Shown piece by piece: positions 45,841-56,060 of a DNA stretch of 64,000 bases. Location: positions 4,199,501 through 4,263,500 of the forward strand of contig CANTUQ010000020.1 of the NCBI GenBank assembly GCA_947683425.1, given 5' to 3'. The notes under the pieces are model-generated. The model saw only the letters and a list, made by a program, of their open reading frames with translations. It was not told the DNA's origin and did not search any database. A program made the position numbers and the translations under genes. How positions within the stretch are numbered: position 1 is the stretch's first letter; each line of letters starts with the position of its first letter. The DNA comes from Excoecaria cochinchinensis (Eukaryota > Streptophyta > Magnoliopsida > Malpighiales > Euphorbiaceae).

Positions 45841-47725
45841 CTCTCGCCTCGGAGAGCCTAAGACTGCGCTTAGTATCCATTTTGGGCCAGCCAGAGGGGT
45901 CTTGGAAGGTAAACCTCTCGCCTTAAGGAGCCTAGGATTAGCGCTAAAGTCTCGTGGCACAAAAAGGTGTCTTCGAGGGTAGACCTCTAGCCTCTTTGAG
46001 CCCAAAGACCAGAGCTGGGTCCGGGATTTCTCATATATTTCTACCTCGATTATTTTATGATCAAATTTTAATTATCATCGATTCGCTCTCTCTCGACACG
46101 ATGCAATTAATCGAAGGCGCATTTATTCATATTTGGAAAGCCGTGAATGAGCAAGTAAATATTGAAAGCAGTAAATTACAATAATACAAGGAGCGGAATA
46201 CAACTCCCTTTTATAAATGTGCGATACATACACGAATCGGGGCATTGCTTATTTTGAGGACTTTGGTCCTCGCATGCATCATTATTAAAATTGGATGTTT
46301 TTATTTGTGATGATTTTTATTGGATAAAAATGGGACATTGGGTCCTTGCGTTTGTGTAAACCTCATTTTATTGAATATAAAACATTGATCCATTTTTACA
46401 CATTAACGAGATACAAAAGGGTATATCCATATACATAAAATAATTAATGAATAAACGAATAAAGACAATGACCAAGAAGGTTAGGAAACTAAACCGGATG
46501 AGATCCTCCGAATATGGTAGATAGCCCCTCAAGCTCGAGATGATCCAAGAGAATCAGTATATGCTCATGAAAAGTTAAAAGATGTCAATATACAAAGAAT
46601 TAACATAAATAAAGTCAAAGGACTGGAAAGAGATATAAGAGATTTGAAAATGTTGAGGCAGGACCCAGTGACAGCCTTTCTTAGGTGACCGACGGGCATC
46701 AGTCAAATTGACCGACATGTCCGTCGCTCACTCAAGTGGAAGAGCGTCTATGAGTGGGGTGACCGACGGGCGTCGGTGATGGAGATAACCCGTCGATCAC
46801 TTCTGCCTCCGAAAAAACAGAAAAATAAACTCTTTTTTAAAGCAAAAAAAGAGGTTTTATCATAAAATGAGATAAAAAGAGAGAAAATCAAGAAAAATAA
46901 TGGCAAAAATTGGAAGTACAACAAAATAAGGAGCAAAGATAAAATGATATGGAGAATGAGTCCGGAATATTTACCCTCAGATAATGGTTAAGTGAGATTC
47001 TTGTGTTGATTAGAGCCCCGCGTGTTCCATGAGAAGCAAAGGTGAAGGATTAAAGAAAGGAAAATGGACTATTTCCTCCTCAACCCCTCAAAAGATTGAC
47101 TTTAGAATCAAAATCTAAAGAAAACTAATTAGTTTTAGTTCCTTTTGATTGATTTGATCCTCCTTTAAAAGAGATTTCTTTATGAAATGTGTTTGTTTGA
47201 AGAGAGAGAAAATATGCTTGAATTTTGGCAGAGTTTCCCCTCTTGAAAATTTTTGGAACCTTTTTTAAGTGAAAATCCGGAGCTTTTATAAGCCAGACAC
47301 GACCGACGGCCGTCGGTGTATGGAGGCGGGCGTTGAAAGAATCCTTCTAGCATAAGGATTCGTCCGACGGCCCTGCCACATCCACCGACGGGCGTCGAAA
47401 AGGCTGCATGCTCCGGGAAACTAGGCGGCGCTCTGACAAGGGCGGTGATTTTCTGACGGGCGTCTGAAAATGCCACAGGCCGTCTGTGACCCTAAGCAAC
47501 GGGCTGGCTCTCACAGACGGGCTAGCCGTCTGTGGAGGAAAATATACCTTTTTGACTCAAAAATCCCCTGTTTTCTCCCCCTCTACCTAGGAAAGGTAAA
47601 AAGACTCACTTCTCGTAGAACGCGGGACTAAAACCTCTAAATCAAAACCATTTATACAGGCTTGGATACTGATTTCATCATAGGGTAACCTCTAATCCGG
47701 ACCGCTCCGGGACACGGTGCTTACA
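45841..47725 (-). mobile_element. Element A 5' LTR, truncated at its inner end
   Basis: In sense it starts TGTAAGCACCGTGTCCCGG at 47725 and runs leftwards through GACGGGC clusters (47300-47525), TATAAAA (47284-47290), the donor-like CTGAGGGTAAATATTCCGG (46963-46980), a second GACGGGC cluster (46680-46800) and the hairpins at 46332-46345 and 46256-46271. It follows the 3' LTR (16057-19770 without the Copia-like insert) feature by feature. The last part corresponding to 16057-16225 is absent. Confidence 0.8.
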
Positions 47726-48546
47726 GCATCCTATACGTGCTGTCGCTCAATCGAGCGACGAGCGTGGTGGCCTTATAACCCGTTGGTCGCTACTATTCTT
47801 CAAAAAAATAGTGAGAACCAAATTGTCTCAAACAGAATAATTTTTCAACACAAAAATCCTAAAAAAAAATAATTAAAATGAACTAAATGAAATATGTGTC
47901 CAGAATATTTACCCTCGGATTTTACCTTTTAGGTTGGATTCTTGATGATTCGAGTCTCGCACACTTCACGAAAAATGGGTAAAAATCAAGAAAAGAAGGG
48001 GTTTGGATTCTTCTTTCTTTATTTTCATGAAATGCACAAATGTTGGAATCAAAAATCTTAGAAACTAATCAGTTTTAGCTCCTTTGAATTAATTTTGATT
48101 CACCAAATAAAAAAAAAATGGAGAAATCTTGGGATGAAAAGAAAGAACGCTAGGAAATGTGTTTTAGGTAAAAAAAATTCAAGTTCGTCCAACTAGCCAG
48201 CCAACCGCCTAAACGGGTGAAAAATAGGTTTTTATAGGCTTTGAACCACCGACGGCCGTCTGAGCCATACCGACGGACGTCTGAGGCCACAGACGGGCGT
48301 CGGGGCTCTCCACAGAGAGACGGTCATTCCGTGACAGACGAGCTGGCCGCCTGTGGAGGTAAACTTCCCCTTTTTACCCTAAAACTCAAAATTCTCTTTT
48401 CCTCTTTGTCGAGAATACAAAAAACATATTTCTCGTGAATCTAGAGGGCCAAAATCTCTGAATCTCAACCGTTCATTTGGACTCGGGCATCGATTTCTTC
48501 ATCGGGTAATCTCTGATCCGAACTACCTCGAGACATGGTGCTTACA
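47726..48546 (-). mobile_element. LTR fragment F (Tat-type), truncated
   Basis: In sense it starts TGTAAGCACCATGTCTCG at 48546 and contains GACGGCCGTC words (48248-48358), a TATAAAA box (48230-48236) and the donor-like CCGAGGGTAAATATTCTGG (47901-47918). It stops at 47726 in a GCTCAATCGAGC palindrome, where the 5' LTR of element A begins. It is a diverged relative of the LTR of A. On its right it abuts the RT of element E, so it was inserted there. Confidence 0.75.
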
Positions 48547-51157
48547 CAGATTGAGGCCAAATTTCTTATGGAGGTCCAATACTGAACTTGGTTGGCTAAC
48601 GTCATTTCGGTAGCCAAAAAGAATGGCAAAGTACGCGTATGCGTGGACTACCGAGATTTGAACAAAGCTTGTCCAAAGGATGACTTCCCACTACCACACA
48701 TCGACGTGTTAGTAGAAAGTGCCACAGCCTGTATGATGTACAACTTTGTGGACGAATACGCAGGGTATAATTAGATCCTTAATAAGATAGCCGATCAGAT
48801 CAAAACAGCTTTTATAACTAAGTGGGGAACATTCGCAGGTTCATCGCCAAGATCACTTTAATTTGTGAGCCGATCTTCAAGTTGCTCAAAAAAGATCAGC
48901 CTGTAGTATTGAATGAAGACTGTCAAAAGGCCTTCGATACCATCAAGGAATACTTGCTGAATCCCTTAGTTTTGAGACCACTTTAACCGGTCAAGCCGCT
49001 AATCTTATACCTAGCGATAGAAGACAACTCAGTAGGTGCCATGATGGCTTAAGAGGATGAATTCAATGTAAAGTTTGCAATCCAGTACCTTAGTAAGAAG
49101 TTCCTTTCTTATGAGGTTAAATATGTAGAAGTGGAAAAGATTTGCCTTGCAGTGATTTGGGCCTCTAAGAAGTTGAGACACTACTTCTACTCTTACAAGG
49201 TATAAGCAGTCGCAAAGTAGAACCCTCTCAGATACCTGCAAGAAGCTCCATCTTTGTTAGGGAAAATGGCATGGTAGTTGTTACTAATACAAGAATTTGA
49301 TGTCGAGTATGACACCCGGAAGACCATTAAGGGACACGCGGTAGCAGAGTTCTTGGTAGAGCACCCTATCCAAGGAGATTAATTTGATTTTAACTTCCCG
49401 AATGAGGATGTTACGGCCATTGCAATACAAGGTTGGTAATTACATTTTGATGGAGCTGTAAACAGCAAAGGGGTAGGAGTAAGAGTCATTCTAATGACCC
49501 CAGACGGTGAAAATCTTTCATTGGCCAAAAAGCTGAGATATAAGGCTACTAACAATGAAGTTGAGTATGAAGCTTGCACCTTTGGGTTAGAAGCCTTGAT
49601 AGCTTTGGGGACAAAAAGCGCAGAAGTCTTTGGAGACTCATCACTAGTAATCAAATAGATTCGGGGTGAGTGGGTCATAAAAGAAGAGCATCTGATGCCA
49701 TATGTGAAGCACTTGAGGAGTTTAAGCAATCAGTATGAGGTATGCACCTTTCACTTCATCCCAAGGGATGAGAATCAGATAGCGGACACCCTCGCGACCT
49801 TAGTATCAATATGGGATAACCTAGAAGGGGTAGTCATGAAGCCCGTCTTGATCTTTAGTTCAGAAAAGCACAATTTTGAGTCTAATCTAGCCATGGAAGT
49901 TGAAGTTGTTGGCGAGAAGTCGTGGTACCATGACATCAAGAATTACCTAGAAAGGGCGATATTCCTAGAATAAGCTACTAAAAAGGACCAGAGATTGATC
50001 TGCAAGCTATCAACTCAGTTTATCTACTTAGATAACGTGTTGTACAAAAGGCAAGTCGATGGCATTTAGTTGAGCTATTTGGATGGGAAAGAAGCTGAGA
50101 AAGTTATGAAAGAAACCCACGTAAGAATCTGTGGAGCCCACATGAACGGGTTAACACTGACAAAGAAGATCATGAGACAAGGGTTCTATTGGCTTACAAT
50201 CGATATAGATTGCTCAAAGTACATGAAGCATTTTCAGCAGTATGCAGATTTGAGGCATTTGCCAGTTTCGGAACTACACAGCTTAACATCGCCTCGGCCG
50301 TTCACAACTTGGGGAATAGAAATTATTGGGGAGATACGCCCTACAACCTCTAATGGTCGTAGGTTCAGCATGGTCGCTATCGACTATTTCACTATGTGGG
50401 TAGAAGCGAAATCATTCAAGAAAATCAATGCCCGAGATATGGCCAAGTTCATTGAAAAGAACTTGATATGCAGATATGGTCTCCCACACCACGTTGTATC
50501 TGACAATGGGATGCAGTTCATGGTTGAAACAAAGAAATTGCTCTAGAAGTATGGCATTGAGCATCACAAGTCTTCTCCGTATCGCCCATAAGCCAATGGG
50601 TCAGTAGAGGTTGCTAATAAGAATGTTAAGAAGATTATAGCAAAAAAGGTTCAGAATTACAAGGATTGGGTAGAGAAGTTGCCTTTTGCGATCTAGGGCT
50701 ATAGAACCACGGTCAGAACTTCTACAGGGGCCATGCCATATTCTTTGGTGTATGGGACAGAAGCTGTATTGCCAGTAGAAGTGGAGCTCAGGTCTTTAAG
50801 GGTGGTAATGGAGGCTCAGATTCCGAAAACTAATTGGGCGCAGCAACGGTTGCAACATTTAAACATGCTAGATGAGAATGGATTGCGAGCATATTATCAC
50901 AATCAGATTTATCAAAAGAGACTTGCTCGGTCGTTCGAGAAAAAGGTTAGATAGCACTCGCTGAAGGAAGGGGATTTGGTTTTCAAGCAAATGAGGCCAG
51001 GTGTGCCGGATATACAAGAAAGTTCAGACCTACATAGGAATGCCCATTTGTTCTCAAGAAGTTGCTATCTAAGGGAGAAACAATTCTGACAGATAGCAAT
51101 GGGAATGAGTTCAAGGAACTAGTCAAAATCGACAGGCTCAAAAGGTTCCATGGCTAA
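48547..51157 (+). pseudogene. pol: Element E pol remnant (Tat lineage): RT to integrase
   Basis: The order matches element A: RT start (VCVDYRDLNKACPKDDFPLP), RNase H (LILYLAIEDNSVGAMMA), second RNase H (LHFDGAVNSKGVGV, NNEVEYEACTFGLEAL, VFGDSSLVI), integrase finger remnant (GAHMNGLTL with only one Cys of the pair left), core (VAIDYFTMWVEA, VVSDNGMQF, ANGSVEVANKN) and C terminus (FKQMRPGVPDI). More than a dozen stops are present. At about 48836 roughly 375 bp corresponding to the middle of RT, including the YVDD catalytic motif, are missing. This copy is long dead. Its gag and 5' LTR are not in the window. Confidence 0.9.
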
Positions 51158-51554
51158 AGACGTGAAAATCAAAAGAAGAGAATAAATACCCCGCGGGTCG
51201 AAAATCGAAAAAAGGCAACCTTGCTAAAATTGGGCACCTTATCAGGGTGAAAAGCGAAAAAAGGCACCCTGGGCAAAACTTAGAGGCTCGAGAGAAAATG
51301 GCCAATTAAGAAAACCAGAGAGGGCTAATTGGTAATAGGAGTTTGATGCTATTAAAATCTACCCTAGGAATAGATGTAGTTTTGCATTGTAAATCTATGG
51401 TAAATGATGATCATGTATGGTGAAATCATATCGAAATATACACAATTTTGCAAAAAAGGAATAAAATAGAAGACATTAACTTATGTGTTCATTATTTTGC
51501 TGTTCATTTGTAAAAAGAAAGACATCGTTCATTATAGAATGCATATAAATCTAA
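51158..51554 (+). other. Element E post-pol region
   Basis: Non-coding. It aligns with the region next to pol in element A (about 23000-23320): repeated CGAAAAAAGGCA segments, then GAGAGAAAATG and a TAATAGGAGTTTGATGC block. Confidence 0.6.
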
Positions 51555-52070
51555 ACTATACTCTACTACTGCTCTCGCCGGCTAGGTGCCCAAGTTGGTA
51601 GGTCCCATTATCGATTGTAGGACTAAGCACCCATCTTTTGTAGGCACTAGTTGAAGTAGTGGAGCAATCCCCGACGGAAGGTATGATGGTCTTCACCAGT
51701 AGCCTTGCCCGGAGACTATGATATCTAGAAGTGAAGGCTGAAGATAAGACACCGCCCTAAAAAGATAAAGGGAGCCTCACAACATCCTGAATCATCCCGA
51801 ACTATTGGGTACAGTGGGCTGTGATGTAAAAGGTAGCCTCCTGAAGTCCGCACAACGGAACACACCCCGGAGAGGCATCGGTGGTCATAGCAAAAAGTGG
51901 GAGCCAGGGGCTCATTAAACTGATGTCCTCATCCGCCACCTCACTAAAACCTCTTCGAAAGAGGCAAAAGATTACAACTGCTATTGGGGAAGAAAATGCC
52001 TCAGTGAATACTGGCCAATTACCTTAGGGGAGGCTCTGATAACAGCCTCAGTTTCTCTTGCAGCCATACC
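51555..52070 (-). pseudogene. Element E remnant of the antisense extra ORF
   Basis: On the minus strand this matches the tail of element A's antisense ORF (about 22411-22925): CTTTCAG then the equivalent of ATGGCTGCAAGAGAAACTG, then TGGGAGCC and GTGTGTTCC blocks, a SEYKKW-equivalent stretch and a CCGGCGAGAGCAG end. No open frame remains. The upstream exons of the ORF are missing. Presence in two diverged Tat elements shows it is part of the family's structure. Confidence 0.6.
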
Positions 52071-52242
52071 TGAAAGACAAGGAAGATAATAAAAGAAAAA
52101 GGAAAAAAAAACGAAGAAGAATAAAAGAATAAAAAGGGCAAAAAAGCCGTCGGAATGGGTAGGGTCCACTCCGGGCAAAAATAAGGCATAGGGTTATGTA
52201 AAAATTAAAAAAAAAACACATTTCCTGATAAGAAAAGCTAGT

Positions 52243-52262
52243 GCAAAAATCCACAAGGGATG
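52243..52262 (+). other. Candidate polypurine tract of element E
   Basis: CAAAAATCCACAAGGGATG lies immediately before TGTAGACACCGGG, the 3' LTR start. It is less pure than the tract of element A. Confidence 0.5.
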
Positions 52263-52897
52263 TGTAGACACCGGGTCTGAGTCAGATTTTGATGGCAATT
52301 TTGGGTACTTGGTAAATTCCTCCAAAAAAAATAATAATAAAATTAAAAAAACAAAAAAAATGAGATTAGGTTAATTTAATTAGATAAATCAAGAATTATG
52401 ACTAGTTAAATTTAATTAGTTAATATTGTAAGATAAATTAATTAATTAATTAGTTAATATTTTGGGATAATTAAAATGTGATAATTAATTAGATGTGATA
52501 ATTTAGGTAGATTAATTAGATTAAGTAGGTATAAAAATATAGAGTATTTAATTAATAGAGTATTTAATTAGTTAGTGTGTTAGTTTAAGTAAATCAATTA
52601 AAATCAAAAACAAAAAAATCAGAAAATAGAAAAGTGGAGGAAATTACCATTGTGCACCTAGTTAACCCTAATTGTGGGTATAAAGGGAAAAGAATGAAGA
52701 GGGAAAGGGAGCTCTCTCGGCAGATCAAGAAAGAAAAAGAAAGGAAAAGAACAGAAAAAGAGAAAGAAGAAATAGGGAGCAAGAAAGGCAAATAGAAGAA
52801 GACACAAAAGGAAAATCAAAGAATAGAAGTAGAAAGAAGAAGAGAGGGACAGCAGCCACAGACCCACGACGCCGGAAGAAGAAGAAAAGAGAGAGGA
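52263..52897 (+). mobile_element. Element E 3' LTR, part 1
   Basis: It starts TGTAGACACCGGGTCTGAG directly after the pol remnant and polypurine tract, giving the sense of all TGTAGACACC-type LTRs here. It has an AT-rich U3, TATAAA (52679-52684) and a purine-rich leader. It is interrupted at 52898 by element C (TSD GAGGA) and continues at 62384. Confidence 0.8.
52679..52684 (+). promoter_or_regulatory. Candidate TATA box of LTR E
   Basis: GGGTATAAAGGG precedes a purine-rich leader; the position relative to the donor-like site and AT-rich U5 matches LTRs L1 and L2. Confidence 0.5.
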
Positions 52898-53524
52898 TGT
52901 CACACCCCAACCTATACCAAGGAGACTTCCATACAGATTAGAGGGAGAGGGCTCCCTGGATAGATAGGAGTGTCACACGCCACTAGTACAAACATGCAAA
53001 CATTTCATAAATAGAGCGACATATCAGAGATAATTAAAATCTTTAATACAGAGAAGAATGATACTGAACAAAATGTATACTTTATTAATATACCAAAAGA
53101 AGGTCTTTACATATTACATCAGATTATAAAAAGAACCAATTTACAAAAGCCCAAGATACACTGTTCCAAAGGGCAATCAAAATAATACATCTATTACAAA
53201 AAGAAAGGGAAGACTATACTATAAAACACCCCATCTCTAGTTGTGTTGGCCTTCCCGATGCGACACGCCCAGAACACGCGTACCAAAACCTTCCACACCT
53301 GCACGGATAAACACCCGTGCTAAGCGAAATCGCTTAGTGGGGAAAACACAAAATGCATAACCGCCACTCATAGTGACGATGACAGAAAGCATATGATAAC
53401 AATACAATTATGGGCATGTAATCATACATAGTTAATTCAGATATTGGCATTCACATTCAAGAATTCTTGTAAAAAACACAATGACACCTGCTTAATCACA
53501 ATGAGTGGATAACGAGTACATATA

Positions 53525-53578
53525 GATACTTGAGAGTATCGATATCGTCACATATACATATAGATACCCGAAGGTATC
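53525..53578. promoter_or_regulatory. Twin covarying hairpins in LTR C
   Basis: GATACT-TGAG-AGTATC and GATACC-CGAA-GGTATC, 38 bp apart. The arms differ at one position on both sides (ACT/AGT versus ACC/GGT), so pairing is kept. LTR D has two equivalents (7379-7394, about 7418-7431). Confidence 0.65.
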
Positions 53579-53888
53579 GAATCATTCTTTTTACTTTATT
53601 TTCAAACTGTTTTTACGTGGAATCTTAAGAAAGATTCAGATAGAGGGATCGCGAGGATCCAATCGTGGGACCTAATCAGGGTCCAAAGTCGTACATATAG
53701 CTGCAGCGGCACAAAACTCTATTAGGCATGCCTAACTATCCACTTATCCGACATTAGCAGGTTATGCAAAATCTTATCACATTTACATATATATTATTGG
53801 TGCAAAAAGATAATCAAAGCTTAATGAAAAATGCATGCAAAAGAAATTAAGTCATTAAGAAAAAAGGAAAAGAAATCAAGTTTGGAAG

Positions 53889-54232
53889 TCGCGCCTGTCG
53901 CGCTCGCGACAGAGACCAAAACACAACTACCCGCCGAGTCTCGCGGTCGCGAGAGAATCTCGCACTCGCGAGAGGGCGAAGGCGCCACTCTCTGTCGCGC
54001 TCGCGACGGTTGTCGCGCTCGCGACGGAAGGTAACTGTCCAAGTCCATCGCGCTCACGACCACCGCGCGCTCGCGACAGAGGAGAGTCCTGCAACCACTC
54101 GGAGGTTGAGCGCTCTGTCGCGCTCGTGACAGAGAGTTCTCTCGAGCTCTCGGCGCGACACTTCTCGCGCCGGCGCGAGGGCCGAAACCTCCGCACTCTG
54201 TCGCGCTCGCGACAGTGTCGCGATCGCGACAG
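53889..54232. repeat. Palindrome cluster in element C 3' LTR
   Basis: Multiple copies of TGTCGCGCTCGCGACA and CTCGCGCTCGCGAG-type words in both orientations. They resemble CRISPR-like repeats at first sight, but spacing is irregular and the words are self-complementary. Confidence 0.85.
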
Positions 54233-55280
54233 ACACGGGTTTTTCAGCTCTTACGCCCACATTCTGCAGAAAACCTACACAAATCACATTCAAACTTCCA
54301 AAATTGATTCCAAACCTCAAAATTAAGCAACGCAAGCATTCACAACTCATAACATAAATAAAAACCCAGCTTTAACACCATTTATCTCAACTAAATCAAG
54401 TCAATTACATGTCCAATTCTAAGAAATTCCAAAACAGCAATTATAACATCAATTACAAATATTCATATAGTTTCTCACAATTCCTTCAACAATATTCATT
54501 CTTTCACATCACATATCACACTAATTTCCATTCAAGCTATAATAACACCACCCATAAACCCAATCAAAGTAAAACCACAATTATCAAACTCAAATCATGA
54601 ATACACAATAAAGATGAACATTCCCAAACCTTCTCTCCTTAGCTCCTATTCGCGAGCTCCGCTCCCGCTAGCAATTCCTTTCCCTTTATCAGGTCTAGGA
54701 GTCTCCTCTGAACCACAAACCCATAACAATCAAGATCAATTTTACAACTACCCAAACATACATACATAATTATAAAACCTAGAGAAGAGGAAGAAGAAGA
54801 ATCTAAAACACCCATAACCCCAACTCACCTTTAAGCTTCCAAAATCCACAAGCTAATCAACTCTAATTACTTAATTAAGGAAGAGGGAGCAAGATTATGT
54901 AAAGAAAAGGAAGAACAAAGGAGAAGGAAGAAGAAGAAGGAAATGGCGTGAAAAGGAGGAGGGGAACGGGAAATCAAGGGAAAGGCTGCCCTTTTCTCTC
55001 TCTTCACCAACCCAATAAATGCCCACTTATCCCCTTTGCCACTTGTCAATCTCTCCTTAAGACACTTGCCCCCACATCACACCCTACTCCCATACTTTAC
55101 TATACACATTAACTTATCCTTTGCTCATATCCTAGTCCCATACACTAATATGTACACTAATCTTTCTCTTATTCACACTTAAATTAAATAAATAAACCAA
55201 TTTAACACACACATGCAACACATAGACATATACACATACAGACACAGACAGGCTCAAACTACTGGGGTGGTTTTGGGGTG

Positions 55281-56048
55281 TTACAATACTCCCCCACTTA
55301 ACAGAATTTCGTCCTCGAAATTCTTACCTGCTTCAAACAACTGAGGGTATTGCAATCTCATAGCTTCTTCTGGTTCCCATGTAGCTTCTTCAATACCGTG
55401 ATGCTGCCATAAAACTTTGACTAACGGTATCTGCTTATTCCGAAGCTGTCTGATTTCCTTATCCAAAATCCTTTTCGGTTCTTCATCAAAAGAAAAGTCT
55501 GACTGAATCCGAATATCTTGCACTGGTAGCACATGCGAAGGATCTGACCGATATCTCCGAAGCATAGACACATGAAAAACATCATGTAGTCTAGCTAACT
55601 CCATAGGCAAAGCTAACTGATACGCTACTGGACCTACTTTCCTTAGAATCTCATATGGCCCAATAAAACGTGGACTTAGTTTGCCTTTCTTTCCAAAACG
55701 GAGAACCTTACGCCATGGTGACACTTTCAAGAAAACTTTATCACCTACTTCATACTGAATATCTCTGCGCTTCAGATTAGCATAAGAACGTTGTCGGTCC
55801 TTAGCTGCCTTCAAGTTCTGTTGCACAACCCTTACCTTCTCTTCGGTATCCCGCACTATATCCGGACCTATCATAGCTTTTTCTGACAGTTCAGTCCAAC
55901 ACACTGGTGTTCTGCATTTCCGTCCATACAGTGCTTCATAAGGAGTCATACCAATACTTACCTGATAACTGTTATTATAAGCGAATTCCATTAGAGACAC
56001 ATACCGATCCCAGCTTCCTAAAAATTCTAAGGCACAACCCCGGAGCAT
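55281..56048 (-). CDS. pol: Element C integrase C-terminal part and chromodomain
   Basis: The 255-residue frame carries integrase C-terminal motifs (VSLMEFAYNNSYQ, GRKCRTPVCWTELSE, GKLSPRFIGPYEIL) and a chromodomain-like end (IPLVKVLWQHHGIEEATW). It is separated from the rest of pol by one TAG stop (56058-56060). The stop codon TAA (55281-55283) is supplied by the first bases of the 3' LTR. Confidence 0.95.
   Translation of the reverse strand: MLRGCALEFLGSWDRYVSLMEFAYNNSYQVSIGMTPYEALYGRKCRTPVCWTELSEKAMIGPDIVRDTEEKVRVVQQNLKAAKDRQRSYANLKRRDIQYEVGDKVFLKVSPWRKVLRFGKKGKLSPRFIGPYEILRKVGPVAYQLALPMELARLHDVFHVSMLRRYRSDPSHVLPVQDIRIQSDFSFDEEPKRILDKEIRQLRNKQIPLVKVLWQHHGIEEATWEPEEAMRLQYPQLFEAGKNFEDEILLSGGVL
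55286..55300 (-). other. Polypurine tract of element C
   Basis: AAGTGGGGGAGTAT on the minus strand abuts the 3' LTR and is translated as part of pol (LLSGGVL). Confidence 0.85.
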
Positions 56049-56060
56049 ATCTTCTTGAAC

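Larger units (their letters stand above)
16057..47725 (-). mobile_element. Element A: Tat-lineage Ty3/gypsy retrotransposon with nested insertions
   Basis: Reading right to left: truncated 5' LTR (about 45841-47725), leader, gag (44432-45099 and 40103-41494), protease to RT linker (36000-37284), RT-RNase H-second RNase H-integrase (23324-26284), a 3' region with an antisense ORF and tandem repeats, a polypurine tract (19771-19787) and the 3' LTR (16057-19770). The second, archaeal-type RNase H between RNase H and integrase defines the Tat lineage. Removing element B and solo LTRs L1 and L2 leaves an internal region of about 10.6 kb. The left flank is GTAAG (16052-16056) and the right flank is GCATC (47726-47730), so no TSD survives; see findings. 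Confidence 0.8.
52898..55285 (-). mobile_element. Element C 3' LTR
   Basis: On the + strand it starts TGTCACACCCCAACC and ends GGGGTGTTACA. It carries the stem-loop CTAAGCG-AAAT-CGCTTAG (53320-53337) with a neighbouring GCACGG/CCGTGC repeat, two hairpins GATACT-TGAG-AGTATC (53525-53540) and GATACC-CGAA-GGTATC (53563-53578), TTAGGCATGCCTAA (53722-53735) and the palindrome cluster (53889-54232). The Ser/Arg-rich frames over the cluster are not genes. Confidence 0.95.

Noticed and set aside
23893..48774. Elements A (minus) and E (plus) as the two arms of one large inverted element
   Set aside because: Their pol sequences are too diverged, they have different LTR families (TGTAAGCACC versus TGTAGACACC), and LTR F lies between them.
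53889..54232. CRISPR-like repeat array
   Set aside because: The repeats are self-complementary and irregularly spaced without unique spacers, and the context is a plant LTR retrotransposon.
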